Notes: a model not told the origin generated them from the letters alone. A stretch of DNA of 64,000 nt from Lichenostomus cassidix (GCA_008360975.2 CM039182.1:103447443-103511442); one strand, 5' to 3'; positions 10,101 to 22,996 are shown, numbered from the stretch's first letter. Made by a program: numbers and translations.

Positions 10101-12554
10101 CAATTAAAGAGAAACTTCATTTTTAACTGTAAATTAATTATCACTACCACATAAGGAAAGCAGAAAACCTGATAATTATGAAATTAAACCAATTTTGATT
10201 ACTCCAGTTTCAATACAATATCAAACTGACTAAAAATAATAAATACATGTGGTGTTCCATTAAAAACAAATGTAAAAGACGTCTCTATTTTTGATGAAAG
10301 AGCTTCTCTTTTATTTAAATAGCCATTGCTATGTTGCAATAGGGTTTATTATTGTTACGCATGATTTATTTTCACTACAAGAGCTGACTTTTGCCAAAAC
10401 CAGACCTGAGCCTGATCTCAAGAACATCTTCTCCTAGTGTCGCTGTCATTTGCACTCCAACAGATGCAGGTGCAACCTGCTGGTGAGCTCTGAAGCACCC
10501 TCATAGGAAAAGGATAAACACACCTGGAAAATCAGCACAGAGCCAAGACCTTTCTGCTACCCAGAGAGCAAGATCTGTGCAGGTGAGAGATCTCTGCAGG
10601 TCAGCTCTCGGATGATTTAGGCTGGTCTTCTCAGAGATGCTGTCTGGGTGATTTGTCTCTGAGCTACAAAATACTTGAAGAAAAATTATAAGGCATGGCA
10701 TTTGTCGTGAGAAAACAAGTGCTTGGACCCATACTTAGCTACCACAAGAGACTTCCCCAGCAGGATGAACACAGGAATTTTGCCATATTGACCACAAAAA
10801 TGCTCACTGGTAAGAAATTAAATGCACTTGGAAGCTTGGGGGATGCATCAGAGCAGTTGGCTTAATAAAATGAGCCCCTCTCAAAAAGAACTACTTAAAC
10901 TGACCACCAAGATTCATTGCCATCATGAATACAGATTCAATCATACTTTTCCTTTAAACAATGTCAGATCACTCCTTTGGAAGTATTTGTGATTCCTGCA
11001 TTTCCAAGTAGAATAGTGGGTATAGTAAGTTAAGACACATGAAAATTAGTTGAAAAAGTTTTTCTGGGCTTCACAGAAGTTTTGGTAGTATAGCTTGCTG
11101 GGGGCTGTTGGGGAAATGAAATATGTGATAGCAGGCAAAGTTCTGTCCAAAGAGGAAACTGGGAAGATGGTAAGAAAAAATGTCTTGCTTTCCATCAGTG
11201 AGTGGCACTGGGATGGTGTTAGTCAACAGGGAGTGTTTTTGACTTGGAGAAATGTCTTGATTTCTTGGTGAAGATAAATTATTCCCAGCCAAAATCATTA
11301 GGATGCCAAAGAAGTATGAAGTGATGAAACAAAGCCAGAGAATTTGGTAAACATGACAGCAGATCACACTAAAAGGGTAAAAGCATGGTAATGGACACTG
11401 GGACTAGTAATTCACAGTACTCATTTGTCAATGATGTTGTGAATTAACTGTGGCTATAGTGGACAAAGACTTAGCCAGCTATGACTACGTTTTATGACTA
11501 TGGGCAGCTGAGTGAAATCATCTGCTAGAAATTAAAGGACCTCTTAGTTTCTTTTAGGGCAAGGCACAAGACTGCAGGAGGTGTTTATGAAACAGTTACT
11601 TAGGTCTACTTTGTGCATTGGGGCATTGCTCCTTTAATCACCTCAGAGGCTCATCTGTCATATTGTGTAGGCATGTGAGGAAATGTGTGGAGGGAGAAGG
11701 TGCTCAGGGTATAGCTGTCTTCAGTAAGATTTGCAGTCAGTCGTAGCTTTTATCAGCTTGTTTCTTCCCACTGGCAGTTCCAGATCCCACAGCTCAACTA
11801 AGTCTTTCGCAGTGTCATTGTGGTGCTAACGTCTGTGAGAATTTGTGACTGTATTGAAACAATCATGCTGGCTTCCCATCACGGCAGATCTTGACAGCTG
11901 GAGGAAATATTGGTAGCTAAAGGCAGAGGCAAAGCTACATCAACATCTGTAACAAATGATGAGTCACAGTCCTCTTGCAATATTTCTAGTATAACATGAA
12001 ATAATAAAAAAAAAAATAGTGTCCATGCTGTTGCTCAAACAAGGTTCTGTAACATCTTCTGGGTACTTTTCCAGTATGAAGAGGTGTTTGTATGGAGATC
12101 TAAGAAGCAGAGGTGCAAATCTGTTGTTCATTGACACCCTTTTTCTCAAATTGCCTCCTCACACCACACATCTGTTAACATTTTGGGAACTCGCTATCAT
12201 AACCTATTGAAGGGGAAAAAAAAGGGCATAAAGAAAACATGGTAAATCATAGTGGGTGTATCAGTGTGGTTGTCTTCCATTCACTTCTTCAAATTTTCAC
12301 ATAGTGCTTAGATTTTTGAAAAGTTTCCAGAAGGAAAAAGGAAAGGCAAGAACCATTCTGTAGGGTTTTTTCAAGTTTCCAAAATGATCCTCCTCAAAAT
12401 AAAGATGAAGCATACTAATCTGAAGAATATTATATAATCAAGGAATATTTACCAGTTTTTTTTTTTCATTGAGTATTTTAACATTTTAAAAACATGTTTT
12501 TTTAGTTATCTGATGTAAAATGTTAAACTATCTTTACAATATACATTAACTTAT
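7200..12554. other. Unique AT-rich DNA, no gene recognised
   Basis: No recognisable gene or transposon. A (CAG)4 run is at 8218-8229. The block 9290-9560 is AT-rich with several TAAT/TTTAATG motifs and holds an 82-codon hydrophobic open frame without family resemblance. It looks more like a possible conserved non-coding element than an exon. Confidence 0.55.
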
Positions 12555-12820
12555 TGTCATGGTTTTAAGCCTAGCTGGAAATTAGGCACCACACAGCCAC
12601 TCACTCAACCCCCCTTGCTTTCCACCCCACCCTGGTGGAATGGGGAAGAGAATTAAAGTAAAACTCATATGTTGAGATAAGAACAGTTTAATAATTAAAG
12701 AAAAAGTAAAATACAGTAATAATGATAATAAAAAGGAAAAAAACAAGTGATGCACAATGCAATTGTTCACCACCCACTGATCAATGTCAGATCCCTCTTC
12801 CCAAACTCACATTGGGCAGG
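12555..12820 (-). mobile_element. ERVL-type LTR fragment, 3' part
   Basis: On the minus strand this piece reads through ...CAATTGCATTGTGCATCACTTG, an A/T microsatellite-like stretch, ATTAAACTGTTCTTATCTC (degenerate poly-A signal), and ends ...AAAACCATGACA at 12555. This is the terminal layout of a common avian ERVL LTR family as I remember it. The U3 side beyond about 12820 is missing or unrecognisable and no second LTR or TSD is seen. Confidence 0.7.
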
Positions 12821-14355
12821 ACACTTATAAATAAAAAACAGTCCTGTCACAGAAAAAAAACCAAAACTGCTATTTAAAAATGTAATTAAACGGATTGAAT
12901 AGCAACCACAAATGATATTTTAAAATGGAATAGTCCTATAGGACCCACCTGTATCTCTTACAGAAAGCTATTATAGGGTGCCATTGCATTCATTGCCATG
13001 GCTTACATTCTGAGGTTAAAACAAGTGCTTGCTAGATTTTCCTAAATAGTTCTAGGAAGAAGATGCTGGCAGTAGGCATCTTCAGGCATTCAGGTTTACA
13101 ACGTCACATAAAACTTGAGACCCTGTGCTCAAAAGCTGGTGTTCCCAACTTCATCTTTCACTGTCCAGCTTCAGAAACATTGGGTCTTTCCCTTGCCTCA
13201 GATGTTCAGCCATATCACTTGTGATGGTCCCAGTGCTGAGTGGTGAATATTTTGGTGGCAAAAATATTTTAGGGCCCCATAATGGCTTCCCTGTTGGATG
13301 GGTTAAAAGCCAAGAGTAAACAGACTCTGGAAGAACACATTTGGGCTTGCTGGATGAACAAAGAGTAGGGGACCAGACTTGTGAGTTTCTGAGTATTAAC
13401 GCCATAGTTCAAACATATGCAAAACTTGTTCCAGTCCTCACACATCAGTAACTGTGTGTTACTAAACTGTGTTAGACATGCCATATCACTGTAAACCCCA
13501 CAAAGTAGGGTCTCTACCTTCTTGCCCAGGCTGGATGAAATACAAGCATCCTTAACATGGTGCTATGTGCAGAATATGTTCATTTATTTCAGCCTGAGAA
13601 AATAAAACATTGTTCAGTCTAATAGAAATTAGGTGTATGCTGCATACAAAAATATGGATTGTTTCAGATATTCTTCAGCTTCATAACTCTCAGGCTGTTA
13701 AACAGAGATTGCTTCTCTCAAAAATGATGCTACACTGATCTGCTGCTATATGCTAAATGTCTGGGGGTAAGAGACACTTTTCAATCACTCTGCTTATGCC
13801 AGATTTTTTTGGTTTTAATTACTGGCACATTCAATTCACAGGAAGATCTAAAAAAAGAGAAACTAGTGGAACTCTGCCAAAATTATGTTACTGGATTTGA
13901 TTCCTCCTGATTATGATTATGAATTGAAATTAATATTCATACTGTATTTGTTTCTCCAACTTTTCACATTTAATGCATTTTAAATAAGCCATGCTGGCAT
14001 CATCTGTGTGAAATAGTTGCACAAATGGCCAGGATTCTCCAGTCCCCTTAGTCATGAAAAGCATAGTCTCTTTAAAGAGACAATGTTTTTCTCTTCCATT
14101 GGCAGAGCAAAGTTGTCCACCTCTTCTGGGATGTGAATGTGACTAGTAATGGAAAGCGGTAGTTAATTTTAAACTGTCTCATTCAGAAAACCTGAAATGT
14201 TGAGACATCCTCAGATTTTTTTGCATTGCATCAGATGGCTTACAAGCAGCACATTCCTAATGACATATATTTAAAAAAGAAACTGCTTGAGACAACTTCT
14301 CAGAACTTTTAGTGCAAGTTGAAGCTAAGGCATAAATTAATGTAAAACATTTTCT
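12821..14355. other. Unique DNA, no gene recognised
   Basis: No feature I can support. Open frames are under 90 codons with no familiar motifs. Confidence 0.5.
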
Positions 14356-15230
14356 GAAATCGCAGAATCATTCTGATTGAAAGGAAAATCTTGAGATCAG
14401 CTGGTGCAACCTTCTGCTTAAGCAGAGTTAGAGTAGGTTTCCCAGGTCTGTGTCCAGGCAGCTGTTGAACATCTCCAAAAATGGAAACTCCACCACTTCT
14501 CTGCACTAACTCTTTCAGTGTGCGACTACTTCCACAATAAGAGAAGTACCTTCTTGTGTTCAGATATAAATATTTTTTTTTAATAAACATTGCTTCTTGT
14601 CCTGTCACTGGGCACAAGTGAGGAAACTTGGCTCCCTCATCTTCATTCCCTCCCATCAAGTATTTAGATATATTAATGAGTTACCCCTGAGCCTCCTCCA
14701 GGCTGAACAGTCCCAGCTCCATCACTCTCATATTATAGATGCTCCAGTCCCTTAAGCACCTATGTGGAAAGCAGAAACACCTTCACAGGACAAGAGGAAA
14801 TGTCCTCAAGTTACTCCAGGCACAGTTTGGATTAGATATTAGGAATCATTCCTTCACAGAATGGGTTATAAAACCTGCCCAGGGAGGTGGTGGCGTCACT
14901 ATTCCTGGAAGCATTTAGAAAACTTGAGGACATGGTTTAATGGTGAACATGGTGGTATCACTAGGTTGACAGACTTGATGATCCTAAACATCTTTTCCAG
15001 CCATACCATTTCTATGATTCAGTGCCTCTTTGTTGGACTCAAACCAGCATATCCATGTCTCTCTTTTGCTGAGGAGCTCAGAACTGGACCCAGCACTTCA
15101 GGTGGATGTAACCAGTGTTTCAGGGACAGGACCACATCCCTCCATGGTCTGATGAACCTTTTCCTTGCAGGATGCTACTGGCTGCCTTTGCCATGAGGGT
15201 ACACTGCTGGCTCATAGTCCCCATTACTTT
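14356..15230 (-). mobile_element. CR1 LINE 3' region (outer element, interrupted)
   Basis: The minus strand carries a CR1 3' end starting near 14356 (reverse complement of the ATTCT-type tail, then the typical LINE 3' region). The match runs to about 14767 and resumes at 15025 with text that directly continues the CR1 frame of reference (GTTGGACTC..., GAGGAGCTCAGAACTGGACC...), ending near 15230. The gap 14768-15024 is another CR1 in the opposite direction. The copy is old and riddled with frameshifts, with no intact ORF. Confidence 0.8.
14768..15024 (+). mobile_element. CR1 LINE 3' end nested inside the outer CR1
   Basis: Plus-strand 5'-truncated CR1: ACAAGAGGAAATGTCCTCAA, then CCCAGGGAGGTGGTGG, then the 3' terminus ending TTTCTATGATTC near 15020. 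These are hallmark CR1 3' segments. It splits the outer minus-strand CR1, so it inserted later. No clear target duplication, as usual for CR1. Confidence 0.85.
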
Positions 15231-17946
15231 ATGTTAATAACATTGTGGCTTTCTGTTCAATTCACTGCTTCCATAGTGTAATAGATGGCCTGACTTACTT
15301 AAAAAGGATATAGAGATATTTAACACTTTTTAAAGGTAGAAATAAGTGGGGTTTAAGCAAAACAAAGCAATCTATCACTTACCAAACCTAAATTTTTTAT
15401 TCTCTCATTTGGACAAAAACCACTGTGGTTTCAGACATTTAAGGAGTGTTTTGAAAGTGTTACATTTAATAGTTTGAAATGACAAACAAGTAATCACACT
15501 ATAGCTGATAATACTGCTGAAATTTTTCTTAGAAGTCAAAGTTTGCAGACACATCTCCAGGAATTTAAAGAACTCTAAGAAGGACAATAGCTTTTAAAGT
15601 CTTACTTTGAAATTCAGTATTTGTGAGGTTAAATACTTGGGGTTTGTATTGAGAAAACAGTAATTGAGGCCTGCCATTAAACTCCTTTGTAACTGTGCCT
15701 CAGTTTTGTTTCATGGGCAAAGTTAGGGAACTGCACATGAGCACCTTCATTGATCTGATGTAGGTTATGAAGCATGCAGCAGGTTAAATACTCTGAATAT
15801 TTAGCTTGACAATGTGCAACATATAAGAATTATCTTTACAATCCAGAGGTCCTCAAAATATAGATCTTCTCAGTAACCACAATGCTTCCCCTATTTCTCT
15901 CTCAGGGCCCTGATTCAGTAGAACTTGTGATAGTCCCCCATTTCTTCATTGTGAGTCACATTAAAGTACCATACTAAAGACAAATGTAAAATTCATATGA
16001 AGGTACTTAACTTTGGAGGACACTAGAGCAGTATCATTAACTGGGACAAACAACTCCAAAGTTATGGTGTTGGTATCTCTGAAATTTCTCCCTAATAATT
16101 TGAAAAACTTCTTAATTAATGTGAAAACATAAAATCAGAGAGATGACAACATTCACACTCTGATCATGCACTCAGTCTCTTCACAGAGACATTTAAAATA
16201 TAAAAGTTCTCAAGTGTGAGAATTATATAAGTTAGGTGTACATAAGAATCTCAAGTAGAATGTGAAGCTAAGTCATAAACCCAAGTCATTTGACTTTTCC
16301 ACACAGATATACTTATTGCCTTGAAGGTCAATCTGGTATCAACTTGACATTGGGAAAAAGTGCTCAAATAGCATAGTCAAAAACCTTGAAAAAATATTTC
16401 CAGTCAGTCATATTTTCCTCTGCTTCTCAGTTTTAATAGTAAGGATCTAAGAAACAACATTAATTCCTTTCTCTTCATGAGCCATAATCAAAATAAGACA
16501 ATTTTTTTCTCTTTTCAATGCTCACCTCACCATCCTTGTCTGCATTTAGCTGAATGAAAGAATCTAGGATTTTAATATATACCCAGGATATACTTCCTCA
16601 AGAGAAAGAAAAAAAAAGTGGAAAGAATAAAAGGAGAGAGAAAGAAATTATAAATGTGGACCCTTTGGGGCACAACCCACACTTTAGTGCAAGAGAGAGT
16701 GCATTGGCTGCATATTATCTGAAATACTCTCTAGGATACCCTAAGGTAACAGATCCTACAGGTGCTTCAGTCACAGAGTAGACGTATCAGTCATATCTAC
16801 TAATCCCCTTTAGAAAAATTCTTTACCAGCTGGGATCCATTAGCATAAGTTCATTACTTTCAGATGATGTCTTATCGAAGCTCACTGGTCAGTCTCTTTT
16901 TTACTCAGCAATGAGACTTCTCGAAGAGAGACTATGAAAACGTGTGCAATATTCCCCAAAGTAGCTTTGCTCTGCAATCAAGAGTTGTCTCCACAGTCAT
17001 AAGTGGTAAACCTGGAGACACTAAAATACTTTGTACTGTCATATCTGACTTCAACATTAACAGATTAATTGTTCCCTGAATACTCTCTTATTCCCTGGTT
17101 AGTAAGGTAATTGAGAACATTCAGCAGACAGTATTTATTGTTATGATGTCTCCCACTAAATATTCCATTATGACAGTAGACTTTTTCAGAAAACAAATCA
17201 ATGTGGCAACTAAATGGCATAACATTAAAAGGAAAAAAGTACTTTTTTACCTGCTTTTTTGATTTCTAATGCTAATTGTATAAAATAATGTATAAAGATG
17301 ATCAAGCATAGGACTGCTCTTACGCAATTATAGATTCACAGTGAACAGCTTGATTCAGTACATTTTTTCATCCTATTTTCTTTCTTCTTATGGTCTTTCC
17401 ATTCCTTGCTCTGATTTCTTCAGGAGTATGTCCTGTCCTATGAAATCGTGGATCATCTCATTTGGATTGACTCATAAGTAGAATCTTCAGGTTGGTAAAA
17501 CCTAGAGCCTTGACTTTCCTCCTCTCTGCGTCTGTGGAGACAGAAAGATAAATAAATTCAGAAGATACCTTTCCATGACTCAGTTAATGGGATTAGATTA
17601 ATTGCTTCATTTCATCATCACTCAGAGATCATGACAAAGGGTGATCATCCCTGGCTCCTTTCCTTCTGCTGGAGGAAAGGCAGGCTCCAGCATTTATTTC
17701 TTCCAGGTTGGACGGGGATAGCACAGGGGATCAGCAACAGCCCTTGAGATGGATAATCAACCCCTTCATCATTCAGCCACATTAATAACCCATGTTCACA
17801 GATTTAAAGATCAGGTGAAATGAAAACTTTGCTGCTGTAAGCTTCAGTATCATTCTTGCTGGTCTGGATGATGGTGATGCTGCTCTGGGTGGTGAGTCCA
17901 TTGAGCAGGCTATGATCCAGAAAGGGTGTGAAGCTTGTCCTAATAT
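15231..17946. other. Unique AT-rich DNA, no gene recognised
   Basis: No gene or transposon recognised. A purine-rich run lies at 16599-16650. Open frames do not exceed about 75 codons. Confidence 0.5.
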
Positions 17947-19031
17947 ATGGTTGTGTTGCTTTTGCTTGGCCCAATTTTTGCTAGTGGGGGAGGACACAAA
18001 AATGGCTCCTGTGTGAAGCTTCTAGAAGCTTTCATGATGTCCAGCAGAGCCAGTTTCTGATGGCTCTGAAGATGATGGACATGTCATGGGAGAGGTTGGT
18101 CATGCCTCTGTAATAATGTATTTAAGAAGAAATGAAAACAATGTGAGCACGCACTTCTTTTTAGCCAGAGAAGGAGGAGGAGGTGAGAATATGTGAGGGA
18201 AAACAACATGCAGACACCAAGGTCAGTGGAGAAGGAGGGGGAGGAGGTGCTCTAGGCACCAGAGCCAACAATCCTCTGCAGGCTGTGGTAGGACCATGGT
18301 GAGGCAGGCTGTCCCCTTGCAGCCCATGGGGTCCATGGGGATGCAGAGATCCACCCACAGCCCGTGGGAGCTGCCCATGCCAGAGGAGCAGGTGGGTGCC
18401 CGGAGTAGGCTGTGATCCAGGGGGAGTCCCAGTGGAGAGAGAGGCCTTGCTCCCAAGATGGAACAGCCTGTCCTTGGAGGTCTGCACCCCGTGGACAAGG
18501 GACCAAAGTCGCAGCAGTTTTGGGAGGACTGTCTGCCCGCCTGTGGGAGGAGCTCACATTGCAGCAGGTTTGGAGGGGCTGTTGCTCGTGAGATTTGGAC
18601 CCACACTCGGGGAATTTGCAGAGAGCTGCCTCCCGTGGGAGGGAGCCCGTGGCTAGGCAGAGGAAAAGACTTGTCTCCCTGAGCAGCAGCAGAAGATCTC
18701 AGTGATGAACTGACCAAACCCCCATGCCCTGCCCCCCTGTGCTGCTGGTGGGGAGGAGGGAGGGTGGTGAGTGGAGAAATGGTGTCTTTGAGAGCTTTAT
18801 TTTACTCCTCATTATACTCCTCTGACTCTGGTAGTAATTAATCACTTTCCAACTTTAAGAGGACCCTGTTTTGCCCTCAGTGCATCTCCTTCCTGCTCCT
18901 TATCACAACTCATGAGACCTTTGTGCGTTAACTGTTTTTCCTCTCCTCTGCCCAGCTGTGGCAGGGGAGAGTGGAGAGAGCAGATGTCCTAGGTGCCTGG
19001 CAGTTGGCCAGGGTCAAACCATGACAATGGT
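17947..19031 (+). mobile_element. Solo ERVL-type LTR (1075 bp) with perfect 5-bp TSD
   Basis: The LTR spans 17952-19026, starts TGTGTTGC and ends AACCATGACA, and is flanked by ATGGT on both sides (17947-17951, 19027-19031). A TATA-like GTATTTAAG is at 18118-18125. The middle (about 18390-18650) is a degenerate tandem array of CCGTGGGAG...CAGCAG units, a layout I know from long avian ERV LTRs. The expected AATAAA is eroded. It contains open frames up to 164 codons on both strands that are only shadows of the GC-rich repeats. A solo LTR forms by recombination between the two LTRs of a provirus. The 5-bp duplication fits ERVL (class III) or class I. Confidence 0.88.
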
Positions 19032-20201
19032 GAAGCTCAAATACCTGATGCAAAGAATAACATTTAATTCGCTACAAAGAAACATGCAATCAAGAACCAG
19101 GAGGTTCTTCTCTTTTAAATAAACAGGCTGATGCCAAATGATCCCACCAGAAGTGTCTACCATGGAGAGACAGGGATCCCTAAACTATCTCCAAATGAAC
19201 TGATGCAAATCTAAGGAGAAAGTAGAGCTGAACAGATATATTGGTTTGGAGCTTCAGTGGAAAAGTTGTGGTAATGTGGCATAGAGCCCAGATGCTTATT
19301 AACTCCACATCTCTCTCACCCAATGTTAGCTTACGCATTTTACTACACAGTAGAGTATGTTTATCCTTCAGGGAATTTCTGCTCTTCTGGGGGCATATGA
19401 GTAATTCCTTTCTATTCAGTACAAATGGGCTGGCAAGAAGCTGCAGAAAACTCCAAGAGTTTAATTAGCTGGTTCAATGATATTATTTTAAAAATATTTT
19501 CCCTAAGGCACATAGTTCTCTATTGCCTGCTGAAGCCTTATCCTTGGCCCCTGAATATTCTGCTGAAGTGCCATGGGCTCAGTCTGATGCCATCTTGCAA
19601 GACAAGAATTAATAAGACTTTGATGAGCACTTTGACATGCACTTAGATCAAAGCTCTACTAAAAAAAAGGGGAGTTTTTCTTTTCATTTGACTGGCTTTG
19701 GATAAAGCCTTTAGCATTTTCAAAAGCTGTGAGCTATCTCACTTGAAAAAAAACTTTGAAAATATGTTAGACACAGTCAATAAACACACTGATAATGTAA
19801 TAAATTAAAATTGGTTCTTATAAGCCAATACTGGGATTCAAACAGCTAAACTGTATGAAAACACTATAATGGTGAATAAATCTTCTCTGACAAGTGTAAT
19901 TTGAGGCATCAAAAGTGATTGTAGCTTTTCTTTCATCTCAAAGCAATGGCTATTACCAGAGTTCTCCTATATCACTATTATATTTTATAAAATCAATTAC
20001 CTTTAAAATGGTTTACTATCTCATATATATATCTCAATCATATATTAATGATTCTGAAAGTCAACAGATTATGCAAGAGTAAGGTATCACTCACTAGGAA
20101 CATGTATAGTAGAAGCTTCTGTCCTGAGTTCTGGCTTGTGCTTTGTCCTTATTGGCTGAATAGTTAACTTACTTTCTATGGGAAGAATAAATCACATTGG
20201 G

Positions 20202-20229
20202 GAAAAAAAAAAAGAAAAAAAAAAAAAGG
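20202..20229 (+). repeat. A-rich tract preceded by AATAAA
   Basis: Two A-runs, with AATAAA at 20186-20191, about 12 bases upstream. This resembles the tail of a retroposed transcript, but I recognise no gene body upstream and no target duplication, and avian CR1 rarely makes poly-A retrocopies. Best called simple A-rich DNA. Confidence 0.5.
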
Positions 20230-21422
20230 AAACATAGCCTCAAAAACACTTGTGACAAAGAGCCAGCCAAAAAATTGCCATATATTTCTAGCTGCTATTA
20301 CATTGAGCATATATTATCTGTGGACTGTGACTTGGACAGAGTGTGCATTCACAATGCTAAAGGGAAGCAGAAATTCTCACATCTCCTTTGGGGCCATCTG
20401 GATATGAACAGGGTGCTAAAGGGAAAGCAGATTTTATGGATCTTTGAAATACATTTCCTACACCCCAAAATCCACAAACCAGAAGGCTGGAGGGATGCTG
20501 GTGGAGAACGGATGAAAAAACTGGGGTGGTCTTGGGCTTTGTCCCTCACAAATGCACTGCCCAAGACAGCTGGGCTAGTTCAAGGTATTTGATAATTTAC
20601 TTTTGGGATAGATTAAAGATAGAAGGCTAACCACATGCTTCTCACCTACAATGAAAGACATCTGCTGCAAAGGTTTCTGGCTGGACTGTGTTGTACTCCA
20701 TCCCATGATCAGGACTAAGCCTTTACAAACACATACATAAAAATTATTAGAGTTACTATCAACCAATTTGTATCACTGTAACACCATTGATTTTCACTGG
20801 AAATATACTGGCTATACATCAGCTGAAGAGCTGGCTTGCAAATTGAATTTCTTTGCTGAGGCACAAGTATTTAGGGACAAGCTTCAAGAGAACAAATGTG
20901 CAGAAGTAACATATAAGTGGAATTTGATAAAGGCTTTATCAGCTTCTGAGACAGAAAGACACCACTGTAGGGAACACTTTTATGAAGGACAATGCTGTCT
21001 GCAAGGCATACTGTTCTTACAAAGATCAGGTAATAAACACTTTTTTTTTATTTTTTAAAGTTAGAAACTGGCAACTCCTCCAATATGCTTAGCAATGCTG
21101 TGACTCTAATAGAGCACAAATAACACATTTAGCCCCTGTAACAGTAAAAATCTTTGGGAGAAAAAAATTGTAAATCTTAGGCTGCCCCAGATGAGTCTGT
21201 TTGACTAGTCATTAATTGCAACATACGTTGTCTCAGAGTAGATGCAGGTATCTTAAAGGGACATCTAGGAACTACTTTTGCTGACCAATAGAACAATTGA
21301 CACCAAACTATCCTTCTGTTAAAACATATTTCTAGCTTTTGCTCTTGCTTCTTGCATTGCAATACAGTGCCATTTTATCAAGATAGATGGGAAGGATCTT
21401 ATCTGATTCAAAGGGCACCAAG

Positions 21423-21612
21423 ATCAGTCTGTTAGGGCTGTCTCAGTTCCACTTGACAATTTCTTTTCTCCATTATGCTCATGAAGTTTTGCTCCAGCAA
21501 AGATAATGTCTCCTTGAGCACTTTGTTCCTTGCCTTCATGTATTCTGTTCACCTTTTCCAACAGTGTCTTTTTAACCTGAGCTTTTTTCAGGTTCAATTT
21601 TCCCTTGAGCAC
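21423..21612 (-). other. Possible exon-like segment, unidentified
   Basis: On the minus strand a fair acceptor (CCCTGTTCCATCTGCAG|) precedes 62 open codons ending in TGA. The peptide is Lys/Glu/Leu-rich and hydrophilic, for example KKTLLEKVNRIHEGKEQ, unlike the random frames around it. There is no known-family match by eye, no downstream AATAAA close by and no partner exon. It may be a terminal exon, a pseudogene fragment or chance. Confidence 0.15.
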
Positions 21613-22194
21613 TGCAGATGGAACAGGGTACCACAGCTAGATGACGTATAGAGCCCCTGTTGATTCCAGATTGCTTACAGATTTCTGCTAGGTCCTGCAG
21701 TTTGCTGCATGAATCATGCCAGCCTAATCTTTGATGCTATGAAAGTTCTGTGTGCCCTGGTGATGGCTTATGAATAAAAGCAAAAGCAAGATCTAGTGAA
21801 TGGGCTCGATATGGCAAAAGAGTATGACCTGCAAAAAATGTATAAATAATCCAGAATTAATTCACTGTAAGAATGGATTTCTATTGGATATCCTGAATCA
21901 TATTCCTACGTAATTTAAGGAGTCTCTAATATAGCTTCCCACAGGCACGCTGAAACCTGTTTTCAAAGTGAACATTTCCAGGGACCGGTGAAATTTCAGC
22001 TGGAACTGACAAGGAAACTGACAGGTCAAACATAGTATTCTGGGGCTTTCTCCTCACAGCAGTATATTGTGGGGTGACGTCATTCTGATTTGCTAAGGTG
22101 TTTTTTTCTGAAGCAAAGACAAAATAGAAAAGGGTGGGAAGGCAAGACGAAAGGATGCCTAAACATAAGAGTAGCTACCTTAGGTCAGCCTTAG

Positions 22195-22210
22195 TCTAGT
22201 CTAGACTAGA
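22195..22210. repeat. Perfect 16-bp palindrome
   Basis: TCTAGTCTAGACTAGA equals its own reverse complement, with TAGTC units on both arms. Role unknown. Confidence 0.8.
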
Positions 22211-22600
22211 AGTTGACAGGGGAGGAATTAAAAATAACAAGCATATCATTCTGCTTTTCTTTGTATAACCCTTTCAGCTTCAGGTATTTGCTGTTTGAGA
22301 TGCTATCTAGTCCATAGTTTGTTATTGTAGCTTTGCATCCAATTTAAAAAAAAAAAAAAATAAAAAAGGAAGGCAGCACAGAGAGTGAAATAATAGCAAA
22401 GGTGTACTTTCCATTCTCATCTGAGCTAATCAGAACACTTTTAGGGGTAAAAAATTAAAGTCAGAGCAGTATGCTGGAAAATCCTTGCAGACTATTCTAG
22501 GTGAAGAGATCTGATGCTTTGAATATGCAAAAACCTCTTCTTTGATTATATGGATGGTGTCCCTCTTTGTTTCTTTTCATGCTCACCTTCCACCCCCCTC

Positions 22601-22845
22601 TGCTGGTTTTGGCTGGAGTAGAGTTAATTTCTTCACAGTGGCAAGCATGGGCAATGAAGTTTTGGATTTGTGCTGAGCACAGGGTTGATGACATAGAGAT
22701 GTTTTTGTTAACCCTGAGCAAAACATCTAAGCTTTTTCTGCTTCTTGTACCACCCCACCAATGAGGAGGTTAGGGGTGCACAAGAAATTGGGAGGGGACA
22801 CAGCTATATTTAAACATAATGCTCATTTGAAGAGGAGATGGAGGC
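22601..22845 (+). mobile_element. ERVL-type LTR fragment, 5' (U3) part
   Basis: Begins TGCTGGTTTTGGCTGGAG and continues through GTTTTGGATTTGTGCTGA and AAATTGGGAGGGGACACAG, the U3 order of a common avian LTR family. The same family, in the other direction, is the solo LTR at 35052-35629. The match fades after about 22845 with an apparent internal deletion. No TSD seen. Confidence 0.75.
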
Positions 22846-22996
22846 AAACAGCACAGATGAAGTCTTCATAGTTCTAGCTTCCCTAAACTTACATCTCAAA
22901 TCCAGAGGGGTGCAGGGGGACCTCTACCACATGACAGTGCACATTTCACATTGTTTCTTCAACAGTTGGTGATCATGTCTTCTCTGATGGATGCTT
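22846..22996. other. Short unique spacer between LTR pieces
   Basis: 150 bp without recognised feature. It may include decayed R/U5 sequence of the preceding LTR. Confidence 0.4.

Larger units (their letters stand above)
19032..22600. other. Mostly unique AT-rich DNA
   Basis: Contains A-rich runs at 20202-20229 and 22346-22372, a perfect 16-bp palindrome at 22195-22210 and a low-confidence exon-like segment on the minus strand (21423-21612). No identified gene. A 131-codon plus-strand frame at 20197-20592 begins inside the A-rich run and has no recognisable motif. Confidence 0.5.

Noticed and set aside
18161..18717. Overlapping frames up to 164 codons on both strands
   Set aside because: They fall inside the GC-rich tandem units of a solo LTR and match no protein family.
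20186..20229. AATAAA plus A-run resembling a retroposed mRNA tail
   Set aside because: No upstream gene body or target duplication is recognisable, and poly-A retrocopies are rare in birds.
20197..20592. 131-codon frame starting with a poly-lysine run
   Set aside because: The lysines come from the A-rich tract. The rest has no motif or splice context.
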